The notes under the pieces were generated by a model. That model had not been told where the DNA came from. It made no database searches and saw nothing but the letters and a program-made list of their open reading frames with translations. A stretch of DNA of 64,000 nt, from contig NZ_JAMLFW010000001.1 of NCBI RefSeq assembly GCF_024256385.1, positions 868,001 to 932,000 on the forward strand, given 5' to 3'. The position numbers were made by a program, and so were the translations under genes. Numbering within the stretch: position 1 is the first letter of the stretch; each line of letters starts with the position of its first letter. Source of the DNA: Anatilimnocola floriformis. Lineage in GTDB: Bacteria > Planctomycetota > Planctomycetia > Pirellulales > Pirellulaceae. Positions 8,649 to 17,480 of this stretch are shown piece by piece.

Positions 8649-8900
8649 ATGTCGAAGTTTGTGAAGTTTTTGGTCGTGGCCGCTGGTGTGGTTCTGCTGA
8701 GCTCGTCGTCGGCGATGGCTTTCGGTCATCGCAAGTGCTGCGCTCCGTCGTGCGCCCCAGCCTGCAACACCTGCGCGGTTCCGGCTCCTGCCCCGGCTCC
8801 GGTTTGCGCCGCTCCGACCTGTGACACTGGCTGCTGCAAGCAGAAGTGCAAGAAGTGCCGTCGCTGCCGCAAGTGCTGCGCTCCCGCTTGCTGCGGCTAG
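8649..8900 (+). CDS. Small secreted cysteine-rich protein
   Basis: The start at ATG 8649 is chosen because it has a GGAGGG ribosome-binding site 8 bases upstream and opens a clear signal peptide (residues 1-24, ending AMAFG). The mature part is about 60 residues with around 17 Cys, arranged as CC, CxxxC and CxxC pairs (KCCAPSCAPACNTC, then CDTGCCKQKCKKCRRC), plus an Ala/Pro hinge. Such a density of Cys implies disulfide knots or metal binding in the envelope. No known family was recognised. A good terminator follows. Confidence 0.75.
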   Translation: MSKFVKFLVVAAGVVLLSSSSAMAFGHRKCCAPSCAPACNTCAVPAPAPAPVCAAPTCDTGCCKQKCKKCRRCRKCCAPACCG

Positions 8901-8932
8901 TTCCAGCGATGGAATTGGTTGGAAACTTAGGG

Positions 8933-8970
8933 AGCCGCGAGCAAGATGCTGGCGGCTTTCTTTATTTCTT
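8933..8970 (+). terminator. Rho-independent terminator after the Cys-rich gene
   Basis: The stem AGCCGC (8933-8938) pairs with GCGGCT (8952-8957), with a nested AGC/GCT pair in the loop. A T-rich run (TTCTTTATTTCTT) follows directly. It lies 32 bases past the stop of the Cys-rich gene. Confidence 0.75.
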
Positions 8971-9001
8971 GGCGGAGTTTTTTGCAGGTATTTCCGCTGA
9001 A

Positions 9002-9328
9002 CTATGCCGGCAGGAAGGTCGACTTCGCCACAATCACCTCGGCTCCCTTGGGAAGAATCAACTCGTCCGTAGAGCGAGTAACGAAATTGATGCCGCGATA
9101 GGGCATCAGGTAGTTGTGGGGGCCGTAGCTGGTAAAGAGTACCCACTGCTTCGAGTAGACGAGGAGTGGATTTTCGACGCGATAGAGGAGCGATTGAAAC
9201 TCATCGGCGTCGAGTCGAATCAAGCCGCCCGCAGCCGCCATCGCGCTCCTTACGGCGTCTGACCTATCGGCTAATGGTGCGACTTCGCTTGCCAGTTTCA
9301 TGAAATACGCTGCATCTTCTGCGTACAT
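9002..9328 (-). CDS. Small protein of unknown function, first of a tandem paralogue pair
   Basis: 108 residues from ATG 9328, with an AGGGTG ribosome-binding site. No signal peptide or membrane segment. About three quarters of the C-terminal 85 residues match the neighbouring gene at 9357-9650. Shared blocks are AAGGLIRL, EFQSLLYR, NYLMPYRG, NFVTRS and LPKGAEVIVAKS. The N-terminus (MYAEDAAYFMKLASEV) is unlike the neighbour's. No known family was recognised. The block pattern suggests a small beta-rich domain of about 80 residues. Confidence 0.65.
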   Translation of the reverse strand: MYAEDAAYFMKLASEVAPLADRSDAVRSAMAAAGGLIRLDADEFQSLLYRVENPLLVYSKQWVLFTSYGPHNYLMPYRGINFVTRSTDELILPKGAEVIVAKSTFLPA

Positions 9329-9356
9329 AAGACACCCTGTGAGAGGCAGCGGGAAT

Positions 9357-9650
9357 CTACACTGGCAGGTATAACGACTTCGCCACAATCACCTCGGCTC
9401 CCTTGGGAAGAATCAGCTCTTCAACGGAACGCGTCACGAAATTGACGCCGCGATACGGCATCAGATAATTGTGAGCTCCGTAGGTAAAAAGAACCCACTG
9501 ATTCGAGTAGACCACGAGCGGGTCTTCGGCGCGATAGAGGAGCGACTGGAACTCTTCTGGCGCCAGTCGAATCAAGCCGCCCGCTGCGGCCACTGCGTTC
9601 ATCACGGCAGCTGCCGCAGCGGCTGCTCCTGCACCTGCTCCGGCGGCCAT
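9357..9650 (-). CDS. Small protein of unknown function, second of a tandem paralogue pair
   Basis: 97 residues from ATG 9650. The first 25 residues are almost all Ala and Gly, then the same domain as the 9002-9328 gene follows (GGLIRLAPEEFQSLLYR to the C-terminal AKSLYLPV). The two stop-to-start ends are 28 bases apart, so they are probably one transcript. The J-domain-like gene lies 75 bases upstream on the same strand and may be the first gene of the unit. The high similarity in DNA as well as protein points to a fairly recent tandem duplication. Confidence 0.65.
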   Translation of the reverse strand: MAAGAGAGAAAAAAAVMNAVAAAGGLIRLAPEEFQSLLYRAEDPLVVYSNQWVLFTYGAHNYLMPYRGVNFVTRSVEELILPKGAEVIVAKSLYLPV

Positions 9651-9725
9651 GCAATCACCCTTTGCGTAGAAGAAGCGTCATTGAGATCAGCGTGTATTTC
9701 GCTGGCCGCTCGCCAATCTTGGCCG

Positions 9726-11627
9726 CTACTTGATCTTCATCCGCTGCGGCGGTGAGGAATCGGCTTCGCCGTCGGCTTCCTTGATCCGACCGTGCAGATT
9801 CTGCAAGGTCTTGTTGATGTCATCGCCGAAGTTCTGAAAGTCCTGTAGGATCCTCGCGGTCATGGCCTGGTTAGCCGGTTCCTTGATCGCGGCTGGATCG
9901 AACGAGGCAAACATGCCAATGGCAGTTTTCCCTTCGACGTCGTCATTGCTGAACGCGCGGTACGCGATGATCAACGCCACGGCCGGCGGAAACTCTTTGG
10001 GAGCGTAGGAATCACGTTTGCCGTCGAGCCGATATTCCATCTCGCCGTTTTCGAAGCTCGAGTATTCAAAAACAACGCCGCGGAAACGATAGCGCTCGCC
10101 GGGAACCATCCCTTTGGAAGCGGTCTCAGTTACGGCATCCCAAAAGATCTTGAGAAACTTGGCGATCTCTTTGAGTTGCTCGCCTTGTTGAGTGATCTGC
10201 GCCGCGTTGGCCCCTTTGTATTCGGCGAGCAGTGCATCGAGCTTTTCGGACTGCACTTTGAAGCCATCGTTATCGCGCTCTTGCAGCGCCTTGCGCGCTG
10301 CGTTCAGTACGGCGATGGGCTCTTCTTTCTTCGCAGGTGGTTGCGGCGCGACGGGGATGGTCGGTGGACTTCCGGGCGTTGCATTTCCCGGCACGGCGGG
10401 CGGTGTTTCGCCCATCGGCATCGGAGTTGTTGCCGGCGTTTCTGCTGGTGTGGTAGCCATGGGATCAGCAGCCGCCGGCGCGACCGGCATCGGCGGTGGC
10501 GCGACAGGTTCGACGGCAGGTTCGACGGCAGGTTCTTCCACCGGCGCGGCAGGCTTCTTGGCGATCTTCGGTTTTTCGGGCTCTTGGTTGAAAGAGTAGA
10601 GGACAGCACCGATGGCGACGACGCACAGCAGGGCCATGCCGCCTAACACCAAGACGAGCGGATTTTGTTTGCCCCCTTTGCCACCACCGCCGCGACGAGC
10701 CGGCGCAGCGCCGCGGCGCGAGCCGGCTGCCGGTGTGTGGACGGCGGCAGGAAACTGTCCGGTCTGCGCGGGAAACTGTCCGGCCATCTCTGGAAATTGA
10801 CCAGCAGTTTCCGGAAACTGTCCGACGGGCGCGGATGCACCGAAATCGGGCCCGGGAACCGGAGCCGCAACGGAAATCGGCGCGTTCTTCTTCGCGCCAG
10901 GCGGTGGTGGCGGCTGAATCGGCTGCGTTTGCCGCGGCGTTGCCGATGGTGGCGGTGGAGGTGGAGGAGTGACCTGCTTCGCAGCGGGTTTGCCGGGCTG
11001 CACTGCTTTGCTGACGGGCACGCGTTTGCTGCCGCTGCCGGCGGGTGGCGGCGGTGGAGGAGTGGCCGGCTGCGCAAAGGGCTGCTGCGGGTAGTACTCG
11101 GGTTCTGGCGCGTAGGCTTGCGGAAAAATCGGCTGCTGCGGCGGATAGGGCCCCGGCTGTTGCGGCCAAGTTGGTTGCTGCGGCCACTCGGGTTGTTGTG
11201 GATAAGCCTGCGGCCAAGCGGGCTGTTGCTGTGGGAACGCGGGTTGTTGCGGGTACGCAGGCTCGGGCTGTGCGTATGGTGGCTCGGGCTGCGGAACTGC
11301 GGGGGCGGCCGCGGCGGCTGCAGCTTTTTTGGCGGCAACTTGGGCGGCCATTTTCTGCTGCAGCTGCTCGTCATAGACCTTTTTCTTGTCTCGCTGCAGC
11401 AACGTTACGCGGGCTGCATTCAGCTCGCCGAGTACCTTCTTCGAATAGGGGGCATACTCGCCCGAGTTGAAGGTCCGCACATAGGCGATCTGCCGCGCAG
11501 CCGAGTCTTCTATGACCTGCAGATCGTCTTCGAAGGTCGAAACCCCCAGCAGCCGATAGTAATTGGCTGGTTGGTCTTTGGGAGGAATGCCAAGCCACTT
11601 GCGATAGGGGTCAAATCCTGTCGACAT
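9726..11627 (-). CDS. J-domain-like membrane protein with Pro/Gln-rich linker
   Basis: Start placed at ATG 11627 (MSTGFDPYRKWLG); codons upstream to 11903 are non-coding in character. The 633-residue protein opens with a planctomycete-type degenerate J-like domain (residues 1-95: YYRLLGVSTFEDD, then ARVTLLQRDKKKVYDEQL) that lacks the HPD motif of true DnaJ. A long region rich in Pro, Gln and Tyr follows (about 100-320), including four GQFP repeats. A single membrane segment lies near 335-355 (LVLVLGGMALLCVVAIG). After another Pro/Ala linker comes a conserved C-terminal domain (about 460-633). The N-terminus is likely cytosolic and the C-terminal domain extracytoplasmic. Function unknown. Confidence 0.8.
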   Translation of the reverse strand: MSTGFDPYRKWLGIPPKDQPANYYRLLGVSTFEDDLQVIEDSAARQIAYVRTFNSGEYAPYSKKVLGELNAARVTLLQRDKKKVYDEQLQQKMAAQVAAKKAAAAAAAPAVPQPEPPYAQPEPAYPQQPAFPQQQPAWPQAYPQQPEWPQQPTWPQQPGPYPPQQPIFPQAYAPEPEYYPQQPFAQPATPPPPPPAGSGSKRVPVSKAVQPGKPAAKQVTPPPPPPPSATPRQTQPIQPPPPPGAKKNAPISVAAPVPGPDFGASAPVGQFPETAGQFPEMAGQFPAQTGQFPAAVHTPAAGSRRGAAPARRGGGGKGGKQNPLVLVLGGMALLCVVAIGAVLYSFNQEPEKPKIAKKPAAPVEEPAVEPAVEPVAPPPMPVAPAAADPMATTPAETPATTPMPMGETPPAVPGNATPGSPPTIPVAPQPPAKKEEPIAVLNAARKALQERDNDGFKVQSEKLDALLAEYKGANAAQITQQGEQLKEIAKFLKIFWDAVTETASKGMVPGERYRFRGVVFEYSSFENGEMEYRLDGKRDSYAPKEFPPAVALIIAYRAFSNDDVEGKTAIGMFASFDPAAIKEPANQAMTARILQDFQNFGDDINKTLQNLHGRIKEADGEADSSPPQRMKIK

Positions 11628-11715
11628 TGTCGATCGCCTGATTTTTCGTGCGTGCCTGCTGATTGTCGAAAACGGATCTGGCTCAGCTCTATTGTAACTC
11701 AAGTTTACTGGGGGC

Positions 11716-13830
11716 TCACTCCCCTTTTTTCTCGGCTTTGGCGGGTGGTAACTGCCGGAACTGCAACTGCTTAGCGTCCCACTTCTGCTGTTCGGCCACT
11801 TGCTTCGGCCAGTCAAAGCCCGCGGCGTTTTGATAAATGGCGACGCGGGATTTTTCTGCCGCCAATGCGACGGCTTGTGGCAGGTCGAGCTTGCGTTGCA
11901 CATTCAAGTAGTAAGGGCCGTCGCGATGCGACTTTGGCAACTCGTGCAGATCAAGTCGCGTGACGCCGGGTTGCATGATCGCGGCATAGAGCGCGTTGCC
12001 TGCCATCGTGCGATTTGCTTGCAACCAGAGATTGGCTTTGTCGAGCGGTTTGAGTGACTGGCAAGCTCGCATTGCCGCCGTGATATCGAACGTTTGCATG
12101 CCGTCGAGCGTTTGGCCGAGCAGATAAAATCGGCGGCGATTTTGAATCTGCTTCTTCTCACTTTGATCGAAGGCCATCGGCCCCACACCGCGCGGCGCGA
12201 AGTAGGTCATTGCCCATGGAAACTTCGTGAGCATCTGCTGCGTTGATTTCCAGGTCACTTCATCGTCGGCATTTGGCGGCGGCAGATCAAACTCCTTGGC
12301 AAAGCCGCCGCGCAGCAGCGACTGAAATTCCTCCCAGGCTTGGTCATCGAGCGCATTGAGGACATTCAACTCCGGCTGCGCGAGCTCGGCGCGCTTGATG
12401 ACAAACAGATTCAGGCGAATCTGCTCTTGGCTCGTGAATTCGTACGTCGTCAACCGAACGCCATCTCGATCTGCTGTGGCGATCTCTTTCAGATCGAGCT
12501 CCGGCGGGGCATCAGGCCAGGCACGAAACGACCGGCTCTTGAGGAAGTCGATCGTCTCGCGCTTCCACGTGGTCCACTCCTCAGCGCTATTCGGCACCGG
12601 GATATTCTTCGCCTCTGGCACGAACGTTTCATGAATCGTCGTGTTCAACTGATCGGCAGGGAGCGTGGCAAAAACCTTCAGTTGTTCGGGCTCGAAGAAT
12701 TTCTGCACAGTCTTATCAACTTGAATGTCGACGCCCTTGAGATGTTTCGCCAGCCAGCGGAACGCGTGCACCTGCAAGTCCTGCGTATCGTTATGGCCAC
12801 CGAAGGTAATGTTCAAGCCGACATTGTCCTTCGCGCCGATCTTGGCATAGAGCGGGCGAACGTCGGCGAAGGTTCGATACACGCCGTCGAGCGGAAAGAT
12901 CGGGTCGCGATCAGTATTGGCAATCAGCAGCGGTCGCGGCGCGACAAGCATGGCCACCTGCGGATAATCCCAGCGATAAGTGTTCACCATGAACATGCAA
13001 TCGCAGTGGCCTTCGACAACACCATCGACCACGTGATTCTGCAGATCGGTGATTCCCGCCGTCGGCACTGCGGCTTTGATTCGTTCATCGAGCGCGGCGA
13101 TCCACCAGCTGTAAGCACCGCCGCCACTGCGACCAGTCACGCCGAGCTTGTCGCTGTCGACTTCCTTGCGTGACTGCAAATAATCGAGCGCGCGAATGCA
13201 ATTCCACGCCTCGACGCCGGCCGGCGTATAGCCGCGATTGAGCCACCACCAATAACCAAATTTGTAAGTGCCGTGGTGAATTCCTTCGATCTCGCCTAGC
13301 TGCAGCGTATCGATAGTTAGGCACACAAAACCGTTCCTCGCAAACCAAGCACCATGATGCTGATAGTGGGCCTTCGCGCCATACGCGATCCCATCCTTCT
13401 TCACCTGCCCATGGCCGCAAACATAGAGCACGGCCGGCAACGGCTTGTCGATTTTCTTCGGCAGATAGAGATTGCCGGTCACGTACAAACCGGGCCGCGA
13501 TTGAAAGTGAATCTTCTCAACGGTGAACTCATCATGCTCAACCTTGCCGGTAATCACTGGCTTGAGATCCGTCCGCTCTGGCAACGGATCGAGCCCGAGC
13601 ATCTCGTGCAACTGCTTGCTGAGCTCGATTCTTCGGTCATCCCAATCGGCGGCGTTCTGCAAGCAGTCGACACACTCTTTTTCCATCAACTTCGTCTCGC
13701 GACGGAAGTAATCGGTGAGCATCTTGTCGCCACGACTGGTGTCGAGCTTGCGCTTCGCCGCGTCTTGGCCGAAGAGCAGGGCAGGGAAGAGGAGTACCAC
13801 GCTGACGAGAATCAATAGTCGTGAATTCAT
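11716..13830 (-). CDS. Secreted alpha/beta hydrolase, acetyl xylan esterase-like
   Basis: Start at ATG 13830, which opens a signal peptide (residues 1-22, ending LFGQ); 704 residues. The catalytic domain covers about residues 80-370: GRSGGGAYSWW holds the nucleophile Ser, DRDPIFPLDG the Asp, and GGHNDTQD the His. The order and the long N-terminal part resemble AXE1/BAAT-type esterases of planctomycetes. The C-terminal half (about 400-704) has a second, degenerate hydrolase-like region with no obvious triad. It probably removes acetyl or other acyl groups from polysaccharides outside the cytoplasm. It follows another secreted esterase with 25 bases between, as a two-gene operon. Confidence 0.82.
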   Translation of the reverse strand: MNSRLLILVSVVLLFPALLFGQDAAKRKLDTSRGDKMLTDYFRRETKLMEKECVDCLQNAADWDDRRIELSKQLHEMLGLDPLPERTDLKPVITGKVEHDEFTVEKIHFQSRPGLYVTGNLYLPKKIDKPLPAVLYVCGHGQVKKDGIAYGAKAHYQHHGAWFARNGFVCLTIDTLQLGEIEGIHHGTYKFGYWWWLNRGYTPAGVEAWNCIRALDYLQSRKEVDSDKLGVTGRSGGGAYSWWIAALDERIKAAVPTAGITDLQNHVVDGVVEGHCDCMFMVNTYRWDYPQVAMLVAPRPLLIANTDRDPIFPLDGVYRTFADVRPLYAKIGAKDNVGLNITFGGHNDTQDLQVHAFRWLAKHLKGVDIQVDKTVQKFFEPEQLKVFATLPADQLNTTIHETFVPEAKNIPVPNSAEEWTTWKRETIDFLKSRSFRAWPDAPPELDLKEIATADRDGVRLTTYEFTSQEQIRLNLFVIKRAELAQPELNVLNALDDQAWEEFQSLLRGGFAKEFDLPPPNADDEVTWKSTQQMLTKFPWAMTYFAPRGVGPMAFDQSEKKQIQNRRRFYLLGQTLDGMQTFDITAAMRACQSLKPLDKANLWLQANRTMAGNALYAAIMQPGVTRLDLHELPKSHRDGPYYLNVQRKLDLPQAVALAAEKSRVAIYQNAAGFDWPKQVAEQQKWDAKQLQFRQLPPAKAEKKGE

Positions 13831-13855
13831 GGTTCGTCTCGAATGAATCGGCACC

Positions 13856-14797
13856 TTAAGAACCCTTCTTTGCCGCAGGCACCGGCGCTTCGATCGCTTC
13901 GGTCGAAACTTCGCCCTCTTTGCCGAGGAGATGCTTAGCAAAAAACTCCTGCACGCGCTCTTCCACCTTCGGCCCGCCGATGCCGTGGCCGCCGCCGGTG
14001 ACTTTAACGAACAACGTTTTGGCGCCTGCCTTCTTTTGTGCTTCATGCAGCAACTCAGCCTGCCGTATGTCAACAGTTCGATCAGCAGTGCCGTGGACGA
14101 TAAGAAACGGCGGATCATCGGCTGAGACAAACGTCACCGGCGACGCCGACTTGGCAACATCGAGCTTCTCCTTGATCGGCCCACCAAACAATTTATAAAC
14201 CGAACCGGTCGACTCATTCATTTTCGGATGTTCGGTTCCCATCGCGAGAAAATCGCTCGGGCCGCAGAAATCGACCACGCAATTGACGCGGCTCGATACT
14301 CCCGGCGAACCATTCTTCCCTTCGAGTTCCGCCACGTCGCCACTCGTGCCGAGCATGCTCACCAGATGCCCACCCGCCGACGAACCCCACACCCCGATCT
14401 TTTCAGGATCGATGCCCAGCGTCTTTGCATTCGCGCGAATCCAGCGAATGGCCGCTTTGCAATCATGAATCTGCCCCGGCCAAGCTGCTTCGTCGGTCAA
14501 GCGATAGCCAACTGACACGCCGACATAATTGCCGGTTGCCACCAGATACGAAAGTCGCTGCGTGCCGCTACTCTTATTCCCATTCTGCCAACCGCCGCCA
14601 TGAATCCATACGACACACGGTCGCGGCTTCTCACTCTTTTCCTTCGGCTGAATGACATCGAGCTTCAAGCTCCGCTCGCCAGCCTTGCCGTACTCGACAT
14701 CGGATTGAACTTCGACCTTATCGCGCAGGGCTGTGCGCTGAGCGAAAAGAGGTGAGGTAACTAGAAGCAGCAGAGTCAAACAAACGCACAGGCGCAT
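13856..14797 (-). CDS. Secreted alpha/beta hydrolase (BD-FAE/HSL-like esterase)
   Basis: The start at ATG 14797 sits 6 bases after a GGGGG ribosome-binding site; the ATG at 14803 touches it and is less likely. A signal peptide covers residues 1-20 (ending LFAQ). Catalytic signs: HGGGW near residue 67 (oxyanion hole), GSSAGGHL near 140 (nucleophile), HGTADRTVD near 235 (Asp) and GGGHGIGG near 270 (His). It is likely a carbohydrate or xylan esterase acting in the periplasm. With the downstream esterase at 11716-13830 it forms an operon for deacylating a polymer. Confidence 0.88.
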   Translation of the reverse strand: MRLCVCLTLLLLVTSPLFAQRTALRDKVEVQSDVEYGKAGERSLKLDVIQPKEKSEKPRPCVVWIHGGGWQNGNKSSGTQRLSYLVATGNYVGVSVGYRLTDEAAWPGQIHDCKAAIRWIRANAKTLGIDPEKIGVWGSSAGGHLVSMLGTSGDVAELEGKNGSPGVSSRVNCVVDFCGPSDFLAMGTEHPKMNESTGSVYKLFGGPIKEKLDVAKSASPVTFVSADDPPFLIVHGTADRTVDIRQAELLHEAQKKAGAKTLFVKVTGGGHGIGGPKVEERVQEFFAKHLLGKEGEVSTEAIEAPVPAAKKGS

Positions 14798-14863
14798 GAT
14801 CATCCCCCAAACGCGATGTTGAATTCACCGCGATTATGGCCGGTGGAGATATCAGAAGAAAGT

Positions 14864-14884
14864 GCGTAGCACTTCGTGCTACGC
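14864..14884. repeat. GTAG palindrome overlapping the helicase stop codon
   Basis: Arms 14864-14872 and 14876-14884 (GCGTAGCAC and GTGCTACGC) are perfect complements around a 3-base centre. The helicase stop codon TAG (14879-14881, minus strand) is the TAG of one GTAG head. Besides the possible REP origin, the stem lies where a terminator would be expected, but no T-run follows. Confidence 0.8.
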
Positions 14885-16663
14885 TGCGGCCTTGATCGGC
14901 CCCTTTGGCGTGCGGAGGTTGAAGAGCCCGAAGATCTCGTTCTGATTCAAACCCGCGCTCGACGCGCCGCCGGTTTGGTCGATCACGGCAGAAAAGAGGT
15001 CGCGCTTGTGCTGCAGCACTTCGTTGATTCGCTCCTCGATCGTGTTTGTCGCGAGCATGCGCGTGACGGTCACAGCGCCCTTCGCGCCGATGCGGTGGGC
15101 GCGGTTGATGGCTTGGTCTTCGATGGCTGGGTTCCACCAGCGATCGAAGAGGAAGACGTACTCGCAGAACTGCAGGTTGAGCCCGACGCTGCCGGCGCCG
15201 TAGCTCATGATAATCATGTGGCGGTCTTTGTTCTCTTTGAATTCCTTGAGAATGCCATCACGCTTCGGCGAAGGAATCTTGCCGTGGTATTCCAGCGGAT
15301 TGAAACGCGCGAGGGCCGGCTTCATCTGGTCGATCGTCTTCGTCCATTGGCTGAAGACGATGGCCTTCTTGCCGCTGGCCGCGACTTCTTCCATGTCGGC
15401 TTCAAGGCGTTCGAGTTTCGCACTGGCGCCAGTGAGGGGATCGAAGTTGCAGATCTGTTTGAGTCTGAGCACGAGCTCAAAGACGTTTTGCACGGTGATC
15501 TGATCACCCATGTTGTTTAGATTGATGATCCCTTCGTCCTCGGCCATTTTGTACGTGGCCCATTGCTCGGGTGTGAGATCGAGTTCCGCATCGCGAAACA
15601 TCTTCGGCGGCATGTCGGTGAGGACCATGTCCTTCGTCCGCCGCAGGATGTGGTCTTTGACCAGCTCAGCGAGCTTCTTCGCGCTCAGACCGGTTTGCAG
15701 ATAGCCGGGCGAGAGAAATTCGAAAATGCCGACGAGATCATCGGGCCGATTTTCGATCGGTGTGCCGGTGAGGGCCCAGCTGCGCGTGCGGCTGATCGAG
15801 CGGACGATTTCGCTCGTCGTGGCGCTGGTATTTTTGATCCGCTGCGCTTCGTCGAGCACTACCAGATCGAAGTGAATGCCGCTGTCGAGGATTTCGCGAT
15901 CGCGCATCAGCAGTTCGTAATTGGCGATCGTCACGGGCGCGGTCGCTTCGGTCCACTGCCAGCGCCGTTTGTTCGAATCTCCTTCGACAATGTTGATGGG
16001 GATTTCCGGGGCCCAAGTGTTGAACTCCCGCCGCCAATTGGTAACGAGCGGCTTCGGGCATACGAGCAGGCAGTTGCGAATTTCGCCCGAACGGACCAGC
16101 ATGCGAATCGTAGAGATGGCCTGCATCGTTTTGCCGAGGCCCATTTCGTCGGCGAGGACGCAGGTGTATCGCGGATACATGAACGCGATTCCCTGAAACT
16201 GATAGGGAAACGGCTCGAAGGGAAACGTCATGTCGCCGTTGGCGAGCAGGCTTTCGAGTGGCGGCTGAAGAACGTAGTAGAGCCGGTCCTCGAGCTTGAC
16301 GATGTCGCCCGGCGGTTTGATGCGGGTCAGTTTCTTGGCCGGTTGTTCGCCCGCTTCACTGGAAGCCGTTTCTTCGTTGGCTACTTCAGCTTCCGCTGCG
16401 ATTTTTGGAGGAGCAGGCTCCTTCGGCGGCGGCGTTTGAAAATACGACGGGCATTCTGGAAACGTGAAGCTGTAGACGCGCGGCAGCATGCGCGGCACTT
16501 TCAGCGAGATGGCTTTGGGAGCCGTGCCGCTGAAATCGAGCGTGGTGGTATCAATCTTCGGCGGCCGAGTGATCGCTCCCTGCCAGCCGAGGGCGAAGGT
16601 ATCGACAGGGAGAGCCAGGTCGTTACCAGAGACCGTTTCAATTCTTTCGGGCGAAGCATCCAT
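14879..16663 (-). CDS. SNF2-family DEAD/DEAH-box helicase
   Basis: A 594-residue Swi2/Snf2-type ATPase. Helicase motifs appear in order: ADEMGLGKT (I) near residue 172, VLDEAQRIK (II) near 270, LTGTPIENR (III) near 297, SYGAGSVGLNLQ (V) near 520 and AINRAHRIGA (VI) near 555. The first 130 residues are not helicase and are Pro/Glu-rich near 110-140; their function is unknown. The protein is short for the family and lacks a SWIM domain. It should use ATP to move along DNA and displace bound proteins. A 178-residue gene lies 44 bases upstream on the same strand and is probably cotranscribed. The C-terminus ends inside a palindrome. Confidence 0.92.
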   Translation of the reverse strand: MDASPERIETVSGNDLALPVDTFALGWQGAITRPPKIDTTTLDFSGTAPKAISLKVPRMLPRVYSFTFPECPSYFQTPPPKEPAPPKIAAEAEVANEETASSEAGEQPAKKLTRIKPPGDIVKLEDRLYYVLQPPLESLLANGDMTFPFEPFPYQFQGIAFMYPRYTCVLADEMGLGKTMQAISTIRMLVRSGEIRNCLLVCPKPLVTNWRREFNTWAPEIPINIVEGDSNKRRWQWTEATAPVTIANYELLMRDREILDSGIHFDLVVLDEAQRIKNTSATTSEIVRSISRTRSWALTGTPIENRPDDLVGIFEFLSPGYLQTGLSAKKLAELVKDHILRRTKDMVLTDMPPKMFRDAELDLTPEQWATYKMAEDEGIINLNNMGDQITVQNVFELVLRLKQICNFDPLTGASAKLERLEADMEEVAASGKKAIVFSQWTKTIDQMKPALARFNPLEYHGKIPSPKRDGILKEFKENKDRHMIIMSYGAGSVGLNLQFCEYVFLFDRWWNPAIEDQAINRAHRIGAKGAVTVTRMLATNTIEERINEVLQHKRDLFSAVIDQTGGASSAGLNQNEIFGLFNLRTPKGPIKAAA

Positions 16664-16707
16664 GCATCACACCGTTTCTTCTTTAGTCAGCTAACTATTG
16701 GCAACTG

Positions 16708-17244
16708 CTAGGCGGCGGCTGCCGGTCTCACACTCTTCTGGGCTTCTTCGAGCGCTTCCCGAATCCGTGCGAAGGGTTCGAGCAAATCAATTCCATCACT
16801 GAGCTGGGCATGAATCTCGCGAATCGAAGATTCATCACTTTCAAACTTTGCTGCCGTGGCGACTTCATTCTTGCCGAGCTTGAACCGCGACCCCAGCGCA
16901 AATTCGCTGTCCGCATCCTTCCCCAGAATAACCAGCAGCGGCCGTTCGCTGAACTCCCGAGCGGCCAGGCAGGCGGCAAGATCGGTGCAGACCATGGCCA
17001 CTTCATTCTTGGCTTTGCTGATCAGCGTCTGGCCGATCTGCTCGCCAAAAAGATAAGGCCGCAGCGTCGGGCCGTACAAAATCTCCTGAGCTCGGTTGGG
17101 TTTGACCGGTGAGGTGCAGTGAAATTCCAGCGGTCGGCCGGCAGTATTTAAAACGAGGTAGCCGCCGAACAGGCCGAGCTCGGCATGTTCGGTGACGGTC
17201 AAAAAACCCAGGGCGGCAGGTGTCCGGCTCTTGGCGTCGGGCAT
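16708..17244 (-). CDS. Conserved-looking partner of the SNF2 helicase, unknown function
   Basis: 178 residues, cytosolic, without Cys or membrane segments. It opens with a globular part (LGFLTVTEHAELGLFGGYLVLN) and has two further blocks (ACLAAREFSERPLLVILG near residue 95, LLEPFARIREALEEAQKS near 155). The C-terminal helix could pack against another protein. It is the first gene of a two-gene unit with the helicase, separated by 44 bases. No family was recognised, so a role in helicase loading or regulation is only suggested by position. Confidence 0.6.
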   Translation of the reverse strand: MPDAKSRTPAALGFLTVTEHAELGLFGGYLVLNTAGRPLEFHCTSPVKPNRAQEILYGPTLRPYLFGEQIGQTLISKAKNEVAMVCTDLAACLAAREFSERPLLVILGKDADSEFALGSRFKLGKNEVATAAKFESDESSIREIHAQLSDGIDLLEPFARIREALEEAQKSVRPAAAA

Positions 17245-17480
17245 CGCGTAATTGACTCGGGGTGGTTCAGCAGGTTGCTGTAATTTGGTGGCGGGTACGC
17301 AGGCGAGGCGGGACAGTCGACAAGTGCGTGACGACTGCTGTCATCGCTATTTATCGTCACGGGCAGGTGACACAGGTGACAGATTCACCATCGGCGTGCC
17401 CCGCAAACGTCTTGAACTTAACGCCGGCCAACTGTCAACTCGGTGGATTCCTGCGGTTTTTCCTAAAGTTTTCCATTTGC

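Noticed and set aside
10733-10830. Short direct repeats that might be a CRISPR array
   Set aside because: They encode the GQFP repeats of the J-domain-like protein and have spacing too short and too regular for CRISPR.
14879-17244. DISARM or BREX-like defence island around the SNF2 helicase
   Set aside because: No methylase, DrmB, PglZ or nuclease is nearby; neighbours are secreted esterases and unknown small genes.
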